From an uncultured Sulfuricurvum sp. (lineage in GTDB: Bacteria > Campylobacterota > Campylobacteria > Campylobacterales > Sulfurimonadaceae): DNA of 5,721 nt. Shown one piece after another: positions 1-5,667 of this stretch (its first letter is position 1; each line of letters starts with the position of its first letter). Below the pieces are notes generated by a model. That model saw only the letters and a list, made by a program, of their open reading frames with translations. It was not told the origin of the DNA and ran no database searches. The translations under genes were made by a program, and so were the position numbers. The DNA is taken from positions 1-5,721 of the forward strand of contig NZ_CALDDG010000024.1 of the NCBI RefSeq assembly GCF_937936435.1, written 5' to 3'.

Positions 1-1490
1 ATCGGTAATGCAATGCGATCCGATAACGCCTCGACTATTTCGGTGAGGGGTTCTTTCCATTCTCCCGGGATTGTTTGACGGAAAAGGCGTACTATTCCGG
101 GATACCACGGTGAGTCGTTTCGATCTCTCATCCATCGCCAGTCGCACCCATGAGCAGGGAGAAGAACCCAGCACTCTTTTCCCACCGCACCTGAGAGATG
201 GGCTACGGCGGTATCGACGCTGATGATGAGGTCGAGTTGAGAAATGACGGTTGCTGTGTCGGCAAAATCGCGGAGGTTTTTTCCCATATTGATGATACCT
301 AGGGTATCAAGAGTCTCAGTTTCCTGATCGGATAGCTCTTTTTGCAGACTGACGTAGGTAATCCCCCGCAGGTTCCATAACGGCGATAATGAAGAGAGAT
401 CGGGAAGAGAGCGGTTGGCGTCATTATCGTGCAAAGATGAGCCTCTCCACACTACTCCTACGCGATAATCGTGCGTATTAAGCCCCAACCTTTTATCCAT
501 CCATGTGTAATGAAGATGCAAATAAGGGAGCTGTGCAGGGATCGTATCGAGAGTCGTATGAAGATACATCGGCAGACTGAGAAGATAACTCCAACAATCA
601 TATTCGGGAGCCTCTTCTACGGAGGTAATGATATGATCGATCGCCTCCAGTACCGAAAAAAGCCTGTGGAGCGGAGGTTTGCACATCAGAATTATCCGTG
701 CCGGAGAGTGTCGTTTGAGCAGCGGAAGATAGCGTACAAATTGAATTTCATCCCCGTACCCCTGCTCGGGTACGATGAGGATCGATTTGCCCTTTAGAGA
801 TTCTCCCTGCCATCGGGGTGCGGATACGTCAGGGGATGCAAAAGTAGGATTGAGGCTGAGATCGTAGCGTGTTTCATATAGCGGCCACCCCTCCTCAAAT
901 CGCCCTTCTGATAGAAGCAGGTATCCCAGATTGGCTTGGGCTTCGATTGAACCCGGTTCGTAGCGGAGTGCCTCTCGATAGGAATATTCGGCTTTTTCGT
1001 ACAGGTTAAACTCTTTGTAGAGTTTTCCCAGATTATGGTGGGCATTTGCATAGGCGGGATTGAGGGTAATCGCTTGTATGTAAGTGGCTTCGGCATCTTT
1101 AAAAGCGTCGAGTTCTTTAAAAACATTGGCGATATTGTTGAAAAGTGTCGCATTTTCAGGTGCGATCTCGATGGCTTTGCGGTAGACTGAGAGGGCTTCG
1201 TCAAAACGTTTGAGCGTTTTTAAAACTACCCCCAGATCGTTATACGTTTCCGCAGTGGGATTCAGAGCTAAAATGTTGCGTAAAATTGCCTCCGTCCGGG
1301 TGTAGTGTTTCAGTATGTAAGCGCTCGATGCGGCTACGCTCAGCATAGGGATACTGAGCGCATTAGGTATCACAGCATCGATGCTCTCTAAAATCTCTTC
1401 ATGCCGTCCTTCATGATAGAGCCTTAACGTTTGCTCGTAGACGGCAGTTTGCAAAAGATTCGGTAAATTTTCGGAGGTATTGTCCATCAT
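1..1490 (-). CDS. TPR-repeat protein with C-terminal GT-B/glycosyltransferase family 9-like domain, 3' end cut by window edge
   Basis: The minus frame is open from ATG at 1490 to the window edge, giving 496 codons with no stop. An in-frame stop at 1542-1544 and no start codon between it and 1490 fix the start at 1490, or at the adjacent ATG at 1487. After a helical N-terminus, about four TPR units occupy residues 77-215, with typical A-x-x-x-L-NP spacing (for example NPAYANAHHNLGKLYKEF near 144-161). Residues 237-496 look like the GT-B domain of many bacterial TPR proteins: EQGYGDEIQFVRYLP near 242-256, GVVWRGSSLHDNDANRS near 345-361, SVDTAVAHLSGAVGK near 425-438, and DSPWYP with LFRQ near 459-472. 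Family members usually end soon after this last motif, so little is probably missing. Proteins of this kind are thought to glycosylate proteins or surface polymers, but neither donor nor acceptor can be read here. The Shine-Dalgarno site is weak (AGAGA about 14 bases upstream). Confidence 0.9.
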   Translation of the reverse strand, partial: MMDNTSENLPNLLQTAVYEQTLRLYHEGRHEEILESIDAVIPNALSIPMLSVAASSAYILKHYTRTEAILRNILALNPTAETYNDLGVVLKTLKRFDEALSVYRKAIEIAPENATLFNNIANVFKELDAFKDAEATYIQAITLNPAYANAHHNLGKLYKEFNLYEKAEYSYREALRYEPGSIEAQANLGYLLLSEGRFEEGWPLYETRYDLSLNPTFASPDVSAPRWQGESLKGKSILIVPEQGYGDEIQFVRYLPLLKRHSPARIILMCKPPLHRLFSVLEAIDHIITSVEEAPEYDCWSYLLSLPMYLHTTLDTIPAQLPYLHLHYTWMDKRLGLNTHDYRVGVVWRGSSLHDNDANRSLPDLSSLSPLWNLRGITYVSLQKELSDQETETLDTLGIINMGKNLRDFADTATVISQLDLIISVDTAVAHLSGAVGKECWVLLPAHGCDWRWMRDRNDSPWYPGIVRLFRQTIPGEWKEPLTEIVEALSDRIALP

Positions 1491-1530
1491 GATACGGTTG
1501 CTGTCTCTTTCAGGATAAAGATCATAGGTG

Positions 1531-1559
1531 ATTGTATCTTCTTAGACGTTGTTCTACAA
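1531..1559 (-). promoter_or_regulatory. Possible sigma-70 promoter of the TPR/GT-B gene
   Basis: On the minus strand TACAAT (1536-1531) matches five of six bases of the -10 consensus. TTGTAG (1559-1554) matches only three of six for a -35 but lies exactly 17 bases away. Transcription would start near 1524, leaving a leader of roughly 34 bases before the ATG at 1490. A second -10-like hexamer, TATGAT (1526-1521), has no partner -35. Judged by eye only. Confidence 0.35.
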
Positions 1560-1578
1560 GAGGGATTGTTGCTATAAT
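1549..1578 (+). promoter_or_regulatory. Extended -10 sigma-70 promoter of xth operon
   Basis: A perfect TATAAT lies at 1573-1578 preceded by TGC (1570-1572), which makes an extended -10 element. TTGTTC at 1549-1554 is a weak -35 at a spacing of 18. The predicted transcription start near 1585 gives a leader of about 20 bases containing the strong Shine-Dalgarno site of xth. The promoter lies upstream of the ATG at 1606 and inside any longer reading starting at the TTG at 1549, which argues against that longer start. Confidence 0.65.
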
Positions 1579-1595
1579 AGCCCGAATGTTAACAT

Positions 1596-1603
1596 AGGAG
1601 AGG
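1596..1603 (+). promoter_or_regulatory. Strong Shine-Dalgarno site deciding the xth start
   Basis: AGGAGAGG ends two bases before the ATG at 1606; the AGGAG core gives a normal spacing of about five bases. This near-consensus site supports the 1606 start over the in-frame TTG at 1549, which has no comparable site. Confidence 0.8.
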
Positions 1604-1605
1604 GC

Positions 1606-2382
1606 ATGGCCGAATCGATCGAAATCATTTCATGGAATGTCAACGGCATCCGTGCGGTAGCGGAGAAAGGGGCATTTTCATGGATCGAAGAACGAGCTCC
1701 GCACATCGTCTGCTTTCAGGAGATCAAAGCCACTGCGGATCAGATACCCGAGAATCTGTTTGCAGAACGTTATCCGATCCGTACGATCAACAGTGCGGCG
1801 AAAAAAGGGTATTCGGGAACGATGATTGCAAGCGAACTGGAACCGCATTATTGCGATTGTCGAGCCGATATCGATCTGCTCGACGAGGGGCGTATCGTCG
1901 AACACCACTACGGCAATATCGCTTTGTTCAACGTCTATTTTCCCAACGGGCAAAAAGACGAAGAAAGACTGGCCTACAAGCTGGAGTTTTATGAGCGTTT
2001 TTTGGCCTATTGCGAGTCGCTGCGCAGTGAGGGAAAATCGATCATTATTTGCGGGGATGTCAATACGGCCCATCGTGAAATCGATCTGAAAAATCCCAAG
2101 TCGAACGAAAAGACATCGGGATTCCTGCCGATAGAACGGGAATGGATCGACAAACTTCTCTCTCACGGCTACATCGATACGTTTCGTCATATCCACGGCG
2201 ATAAAGAGGGGGAATACAGCTGGTGGTCGTACCGTTTCAGCGCCAGAGCCAAAAACGTGGGATGGCGGATTGATTACTTTTTCGTCTCCGAAGATTTGAG
2301 AGACGCTCTCGAAGATGCATTTATTCTGCAGGAGATCATGGGATCGGATCATTGTCCCGTCGGAATCCGTATCGCGATTTAA
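1606..2382 (+). CDS. xth: Exodeoxyribonuclease III / class II AP endonuclease (EEP family)
   Basis: Metal-dependent enzyme of base-excision repair: it cuts the DNA backbone 5' of abasic sites and removes blocked 3' ends in the cytoplasm. The 258-residue product is close to the family length (E. coli Xth is 268). All active-site motifs are present: SWNVNG with N11, QEIK with E39, YFPNG with Y111, CGDVN with D151 and N153, WRIDYF with D223, and GSDHCPV with D248 and H249. The AHREIDLKNPKSN and YSWWSYR stretches are closer to the human APE1 / pneumococcal ExoA branch than to E. coli Xth. The ATG at 1606 was chosen because of its strong Shine-Dalgarno site and because the promoter -10 lies just upstream; reading from TTG at 1549 would add 19 residues unlike the family. 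It is the first gene of an apparent operon; the next gene starts 21 bases downstream. Confidence 0.96.
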   Translation: MAESIEIISWNVNGIRAVAEKGAFSWIEERAPHIVCFQEIKATADQIPENLFAERYPIRTINSAAKKGYSGTMIASELEPHYCDCRADIDLLDEGRIVEHHYGNIALFNVYFPNGQKDEERLAYKLEFYERFLAYCESLRSEGKSIIICGDVNTAHREIDLKNPKSNEKTSGFLPIEREWIDKLLSHGYIDTFRHIHGDKEGEYSWWSYRFSARAKNVGWRIDYFFVSEDLRDALEDAFILQEIMGSDHCPVGIRIAI

Positions 2383-2403
2383 AATTGAAACAAAGGGGTT
2401 TTT

Positions 2404-3255
2404 ATGGGGAATGTATCCTACATCGAGACGAACGAAAAGGTCAAAATGCCGAAACTGATCTACGGGACGGCATGGAAAAAGGATCGTACCGCCGATTTGG
2501 TGGAGATGGCGATATTGAGCGGGTTTCGAGGCATCGATACCGCCTGTCAGCCGAAACATTATAACGAACCGCAGGTAGGTGAAGCGATCCGCCGTCTCGC
2601 AGAGCAGGGGATCGGACGCGAAGAGCTGTTTGTGCAGACCAAATTCACCCCGCTTGCGGGACAAGATCCCCATAAAATCCCCTACGATCCTCAAGCACCG
2701 CTTCCGACGCAGGTTGCCCAGTCTTTCGATGCCTCCCTGCGGAATCTCCAAACCGGTTATATCGATTCGCTCGTACTGCATTCACCGCTCTTTCCCTACT
2801 CCCATCTCAAGCAGGTATGGGAAGCGATGGAAGCGATCTATCAGCGCGGCGGCGCACGTCAGCTCGGGATCAGCAACTGTTATGATCTCGAACTGCTCAA
2901 AAAACTCTATAACGATGCCGCCATCAAGCCCGCCGTCGTCCAAAACCGTTTTTACGACGAGAGCGGATACGATGTCGAACTGCGCCGATGGTGCAAGCAG
3001 CAGGGGATCGTTTATCAAAGCTTCTGGAGTCTGACCGCCAACCCCCACATTCTGGCACACCCGACGTTGCAAAAGATCGCACTGCGGTATGAAAAGACGC
3101 CGGCACAGATTTTTTACCGTTTCTTGAGTCATAGCGGGATCGTCCCGCTGATCGGCTCCACTTCCAAACATCATATAGAAGAGGATATGGATATTTTCAG
3201 TTTTGAACTTGAACCCTCCGAGATCGAAGGAATCAATACACTTTTAGAAGGGTGA
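2404..3255 (+). CDS. Aldo/keto reductase (NAD(P)H-dependent)
   Basis: Soluble (beta/alpha)8-barrel oxidoreductase of 283 residues, probably reducing aldehydes or ketones with NADPH. The catalytic tetrad is complete: D45 in GFRGIDTA, Y53 in KHYNE, K80 in VQTKF and H126 in LVLHSP. GISNCYDLELL (about 155-165) and PLIGSTSKHHIEED (about 244-257, cofactor-binding part) are typical of the family. The spacing D45 to Y53 is three residues longer than the usual five, caused by the ACQPKH segment; I recall this variant in one subgroup of bacterial and fungal members. The substrate cannot be told. AAAGGGG at 2392-2398 is the Shine-Dalgarno site, five bases before the ATG. It follows xth by 21 bases with no terminator seen, so co-transcription is likely. 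Confidence 0.93.
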   Translation: MGNVSYIETNEKVKMPKLIYGTAWKKDRTADLVEMAILSGFRGIDTACQPKHYNEPQVGEAIRRLAEQGIGREELFVQTKFTPLAGQDPHKIPYDPQAPLPTQVAQSFDASLRNLQTGYIDSLVLHSPLFPYSHLKQVWEAMEAIYQRGGARQLGISNCYDLELLKKLYNDAAIKPAVVQNRFYDESGYDVELRRWCKQQGIVYQSFWSLTANPHILAHPTLQKIALRYEKTPAQIFYRFLSHSGIVPLIGSTSKHHIEEDMDIFSFELEPSEIEGINTLLEG

Positions 3256-3258
3256 AGC

Positions 3259-3264
3259 TATACT
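3259..3264 (+). promoter_or_regulatory. Weak -10-like element before the 133-residue exported protein
   Basis: TATACT at 3259-3264 matches five of six -10 bases, just after the aldo/keto reductase stop. No good -35 is placed 16-18 bases upstream, but Campylobacterota promoters often lack a conserved -35. It could be an internal start for the two exported proteins; a chance match is as likely. Confidence 0.2.
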
Positions 3265-3290
3265 TCCGTTTTTTTAAATAAGGACGGTAA

Positions 3291-3692
3291 ATGCTTAAGC
3301 GCGTTGCTTTGGTTTTGGTGCTGCTTCTAGGCAGTGTAAACGGTGCGGAACTCTCTACGATGGATACGATCCGCTCAAAGATTTTGACATCGGCGGTGTC
3401 GCTTTATTTCAGTGCACGCGGATACGGTAAAGTGGACAACGTAACAGTCGATACGACGAAAAAGACACTCAGCTTTACCCTGATGCCGGAGGGGGAAAAA
3501 CAGCCCTTGAGCGTTGCCATCGGCTCGTACATGACGTTGACGATCGACAAAGAGGAGTATCTGATCCTACAAAAGGTACAGACCAACCGGATTTGGCTGA
3601 ACCGTATTTTTGCCGATCATATGGAAGAGGGGATTAAAGTCCCTCTGGGAATCGTCTCCAAAGGTGCGGGATCGGTGCTGCTGAAGCTCTAA
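3291..3692 (+). CDS. Small exported protein of unknown function
   Basis: I do not recognise a family. The 133-residue product begins with a clear Sec signal: K3 and R4, then a hydrophobic run to L13, with probable cleavage after G18 or A19, giving a mature protein of about 114 residues. The mature part starts with a predicted helix (DTIRSKILTSAVSLYFSARGY, about 25-45) and continues as alternating polar/hydrophobic beta-type segments (DNVTVDTTKKTLSFTLMP, then PLSVAIGSYMTLTID and EYLILQKVQTNRIWL). No cysteine, lipobox or further membrane helix is visible, so a soluble periplasmic location is likely. The ATG at 3291 has AAGGACGG (3280-3287) in front. It lies 35 bases after the aldo/keto reductase and 50 before the DUF3108 gene. 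The pairing with another exported protein hints at an envelope role, which is inference. Confidence 0.85.
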   Translation: MLKRVALVLVLLLGSVNGAELSTMDTIRSKILTSAVSLYFSARGYGKVDNVTVDTTKKTLSFTLMPEGEKQPLSVAIGSYMTLTIDKEEYLILQKVQTNRIWLNRIFADHMEEGIKVPLGIVSKGAGSVLLKL

Positions 3693-3742
3693 TCCCCGAA
3701 TCCTCCACGATTAGGCCGTAAAGTAGCACAAAAGGGGTATTT

Positions 3743-4474
3743 ATGAAAACAATCATTCTTGTGCTGGCTTTATTCTCACAACTGCTCAGTGCCAAAACCC
3801 TCAGTGCTTCGTATGAGGTCTCTTTCGGCGTGTTTCAGACGATGGGAATCGCGGATGCCCGACTGGAGCTGAACGACGATCAAACCTATCGGATACGGAT
3901 CGATGCAAGGACGACGGGGCTGGCGAAGGTCCTCTCCAACAACCGTACCGAGACGTATGAGAGTCGCGGGATCGTCAGGGATGGCAAACTGATCCCAAAC
4001 GTCTATACCAAAGTCCGCAAAACGAATTCGTCGGTCACGGTCAAAACCTATACATTCGACCATCCGAATAAAATTGTCTGGAAAGAGAGTCTCAAAGACA
4101 GTGAACAGAGCCGAAAAGAAAATGAATTTTACGCCTCCGAAGATATCCTCACCCTTTTTTTTAATATCAAATACTATATGAAAACACCCCAAAACCTGAC
4201 GCTCTATGCAATCGGAGGGAATGGAAAAGACGGTCGTATCGATATCCTCTATCCGAGAGGAAAAGCGTTGGAAACGGTGAAGAAAACATTGGATTTACAG
4301 AGCGGAGACTTTTTGCAGGTGGTTTTGAACGACCGGATATTCAGCAGCGCCAACGGAGAGCTGCAAATCAATCTCGCCTCGGACGGGTTATGCGAAAAAG
4401 CGGTGTTGGAAGATGTATTGCTATTCGGAGATATCGTCGGACAGCGGATTCATTCCGACCAGGGATCGAGATGA
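3743..4474 (+). CDS. Exported DUF3108-family protein
   Basis: The 243-residue product has a signal peptide (K2, hydrophobic 4-15, likely cleavage after A17) and a beta-rich mature domain. The opening SYEVSFGVFQTMGIADARLEL (about 23-43), the following YRIRIDARTTGLAKVLSNNRTETYES, the IPNVYTKVRK stretch near 84-93 and the late LYPRGKALETVKKTLDLQSGDF segment fit the DUF3108 pattern of periplasmic or outer-membrane proteins of unknown role. The ASEDILTLFFNIKYY segment near 130-144 is also typical. The family call is from memory of its pattern, not from a search. The Shine-Dalgarno site is AAAGGGG at 3731-3737, five bases before the ATG. It is the last gene of the plus-strand run, and its final 25 bases overlap the 3' end of the opposing Nudix gene, leaving no room for a conventional terminator between them. 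Confidence 0.85.
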   Translation: MKTIILVLALFSQLLSAKTLSASYEVSFGVFQTMGIADARLELNDDQTYRIRIDARTTGLAKVLSNNRTETYESRGIVRDGKLIPNVYTKVRKTNSSVTVKTYTFDHPNKIVWKESLKDSEQSRKENEFYASEDILTLFFNIKYYMKTPQNLTLYAIGGNGKDGRIDILYPRGKALETVKKTLDLQSGDFLQVVLNDRIFSSANGELQINLASDGLCEKAVLEDVLLFGDIVGQRIHSDQGSR

Positions 4475-5031
4475 AAAATCTCACTGAGCAAGACTTCCAA
4501 ATCGTTGCGGGTTGCTCCCGCAAATGAATTTTCCAGAAATTTATTGATCCCTTTGTTTTCATGATGGATGAGCGGGACGATTTTGATTCCGGTAATTTCA
4601 GACATGAAATGGGACGCGTCCCCCTCTTCGTAGGCATGCAGGAGGATGGAACGGGAAAAATTATTCAGAATATGATAATAGATGTGCAAAAATTCCGCTT
4701 CGAGTACCTTTAGGCCATAGAGATGGGTCACGAGACGGTTTTCGTGACTCACGATGGGATGGACTTTATCGGGTTTGACGGTAATACCGACCTCTTCTTT
4801 GATCTCGCGGACCAAGGCCTCTAGGAGGCTTTCACCCTCATTGACCGTGCCTCCCGGAAATCCCATACGTCCGTCCCATCGGTCGATCATGATCAGTGCG
4901 GGACATTTGAGATGCTGCATGTCGTCTTTGAAATAGCGCCATGGCGAGATCGCATCGACGTAGATAGCTAAAAAGACGGCATTTTTTTTATCAGGGTTGC
5001 ATTGGCCGAACGGCACGCGCTGGGTTCTCAT
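4450..5031 (-). CDS. Nudix hydrolase resembling animal NUDT16
   Basis: Cytoplasmic pyrophosphohydrolase of 193 residues, acting on a nucleoside diphosphate linked to another group. The Nudix box is perfect at residues 61-83 (G61, E67, R75-E76, E79-E80, G82, I83), with the metal-binding glutamates in REIKEE. Outside the box, several parts resemble what I remember of human NUDT16 (about 195 residues): ALIMIDRWDGRMGFPGG before and into the box, RLVTHLYGLKVLEAEF in the middle, and KFLENSFAGATRNDLEVLL near the end. NUDT16 hydrolyses (deoxy)inosine diphosphate and decaps RNA; whether this protein does either is unknown. The ATG at 5031 was preferred to the adjacent upstream TTG at 5034. The Shine-Dalgarno site is poor (CGGAAA about 14 bases upstream). 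The gene is monocistronic as far as seen, convergent with the DUF3108 gene and divergent from the DsrE-like gene. Confidence 0.93.
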   Translation of the reverse strand: MRTQRVPFGQCNPDKKNAVFLAIYVDAISPWRYFKDDMQHLKCPALIMIDRWDGRMGFPGGTVNEGESLLEALVREIKEEVGITVKPDKVHPIVSHENRLVTHLYGLKVLEAEFLHIYYHILNNFSRSILLHAYEEGDASHFMSEITGIKIVPLIHHENKGINKFLENSFAGATRNDLEVLLSEIFHLDPWSE

Positions 5032-5064
5032 CAATAGTTGTTTCCGATAGTTTAGAATGGCGTT

Positions 5065-5095
5065 ATTATACAGGTAAACGGGTTAAAGCCGCCAA
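5065..5095 (-). promoter_or_regulatory. Probable sigma-70 promoter of the Nudix gene
   Basis: A perfect minus-strand TATAAT lies at 5070-5065, with a weak -35 TTGGCG at 5095-5090 (four of six bases, spacing 19). Transcription from near 5058 would give a leader of about 27 bases. The -35 falls within the arm of the plus-strand hairpin described at 5076-5104. Confidence 0.5.
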
Positions 5096-5104
5096 CCGTT
5101 TTTT
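5076..5104 (+). terminator. Hairpin plus T-tract resembling a rho-independent terminator, plus strand
   Basis: AAAC and GGTT (5076-5079 and 5081-5084, with G5080 bulged) can pair with AACCGTTT (5094-5101) around a nine-base loop. The right arm runs into six Ts at 5099-5104. The polarity is plus strand, since the minus-strand side ends in only three Ts. No plus-strand gene lies directly upstream; the nearest is the DUF3108 gene ending at 4474, with the antisense Nudix gene in between. The stem is modest in GC, so strength is uncertain. It may stop read-through before the DsrE-like gene. Confidence 0.4.
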
Positions 5105-5129
5105 ACGTACTTTTTACACTTCTGTGCCA

Positions 5130-5138
5130 TGATATCCT
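5130..5138 (+). promoter_or_regulatory. Weak extended -10 candidate for the DsrE-like gene
   Basis: TGA followed by TATCCT (5133-5138) forms a TGn-extended -10 with four of six matches. TTTACA at 5113-5118 resembles a -35 but is only 14 bases away, too close. The promoter must lie in this gap if the hairpin at 5076-5104 terminates, but its exact position is uncertain. Confidence 0.25.
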
Positions 5139-5165
5139 CATCTTATTCTTTCAAAGGGGAGTCTC

Positions 5166-5630
5166 ATGCGTTTATTTTTACTGATAGCAATACTCGCGGC
5201 AACGTTTGCATTTGCCGATACGAAAAAGTTTATGATCGATTTGAAAACCGGCAATATGGAAACGTTTAACGATCAATTGCTCGTAGGGGTTCCCGGAACG
5301 ATCGATTATTTTACCGCACAGGGGGACAAAGTCGAAGTCGCCGTCGTCATCCACGGCGAAGCGTATAAGTTTTTCGTCCAAAACCTCGACAATACCCAGT
5401 ACGGGATGGATAAAAAACTGGTAGACAACCAAGAAGCGATCCATAAGCGGCTCGTAGAGATCGAAAAAAAATACGGCATCCATTTCGATATCTGTATGTC
5501 GGGGATGCATAAAAAAGGGATTCTTAGCGAAGACCTTTATCCTTTCGTAACACCGATCAAATCGGCGATGGTCGGATTGGTCAAATGGCAAAATGCCGGA
5601 TATGCCTACATTCCCGCTCATGATAAATGA
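5166..5630 (+). CDS. Periplasmic DsrE-like family protein
   Basis: The 154-residue product carries a Sec signal peptide (R2, hydrophobic 3-14, AFA cleavage site after A17). The mature part looks like the single-domain DsrE/DsrF-like fold: KVEVAVVIHGEAYKFFV (55-71) as the first strand and helix with a conserved HG, YGIHFDICMSGM (103-114) placing C110 at the usual cysteine position after a strand, and a C-terminal KSAMVGLVKWQNAGYAYI (132-149) typical of the family. C110 is the only cysteine. Cytoplasmic relatives pass sulfur between proteins; exported versions are common in sulfur-oxidising bacteria, and their role is not settled. A sulfur-handling role here is inference. Shine-Dalgarno AAAGGGGAG (5153-5161) precedes the ATG at 5166. 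The gene is preceded by a divergent promoter region and followed 37 bases later by a tRNA gene with its own likely promoter. Confidence 0.88.
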   Translation: MRLFLLIAILAATFAFADTKKFMIDLKTGNMETFNDQLLVGVPGTIDYFTAQGDKVEVAVVIHGEAYKFFVQNLDNTQYGMDKKLVDNQEAIHKRLVEIEKKYGIHFDICMSGMHKKGILSEDLYPFVTPIKSAMVGLVKWQNAGYAYIPAHDK

Positions 5631-5646
5631 AATTTAAGGGTATCGA

Positions 5647-5655
5647 TGGTAGAAT
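5647..5655 (+). promoter_or_regulatory. Extended -10 promoter of tRNA-Gly
   Basis: TGG followed by TAGAAT (5650-5655) gives an extended -10 with five of six consensus bases, and no convincing -35 seventeen bases upstream. Transcription would start near 5662, about six bases before the mature tRNA. The tRNA may also be reached by read-through from the DsrE-like gene, since no terminator is visible between them. Confidence 0.45.
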
Positions 5656-5667
5656 TCTCCCCGTGAT

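Noticed and set aside
471..797. Plus-strand open frame of 108 codons inside the TPR/GT-B gene
   Set aside because: The minus strand reads as a continuous TPR plus GT-B protein there; the plus frame has low-complexity basic composition and no start context.
794..1204. Second minus-strand frame of 136 codons inside the TPR region
   Set aside because: Out of frame with the TPR protein; its Pro/Ser/Lys-rich translation matches no family.
1549..1605. N-terminal extension of xth from the TTG at 1549
   Set aside because: It would contain the TATAAT -10 and the strong Shine-Dalgarno site of the ATG at 1606, and its 19 extra residues do not resemble the family N-terminus.
2370..2380. Palindrome ATCGCGAT at the 3' end of xth as a terminator or operator
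   Set aside because: It is coding sequence, has no loop or T-tract, and the next gene starts just downstream with its own ribosome binding site.
1678..2781. Long minus-strand open frame (367 codons) across xth and the aldo/keto reductase
   Set aside because: It is the codon-aligned antisense frame of two genes with complete catalytic motifs, stays open because TTA, CTA and TCA codons are rare in those genes, and shows no recognisable domain.
3693..3737. Possible pairing of CCCC (3694-3697) with the GGGG of the DUF3108 ribosome binding site as a translational switch
   Set aside because: Only four pairs with poor flanking complementarity; too weak to claim.
3776..4192. Minus-strand open frame inside the DUF3108 gene
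   Set aside because: Also a codon-aligned antisense shadow; no family motif, while the plus strand encodes a signal peptide and a recognisable domain.
5178..5621. Minus-strand open frame opposite the DsrE-like gene
   Set aside because: Codon-aligned antisense shadow that begins and ends within the real gene and lacks a ribosome binding site or motif.
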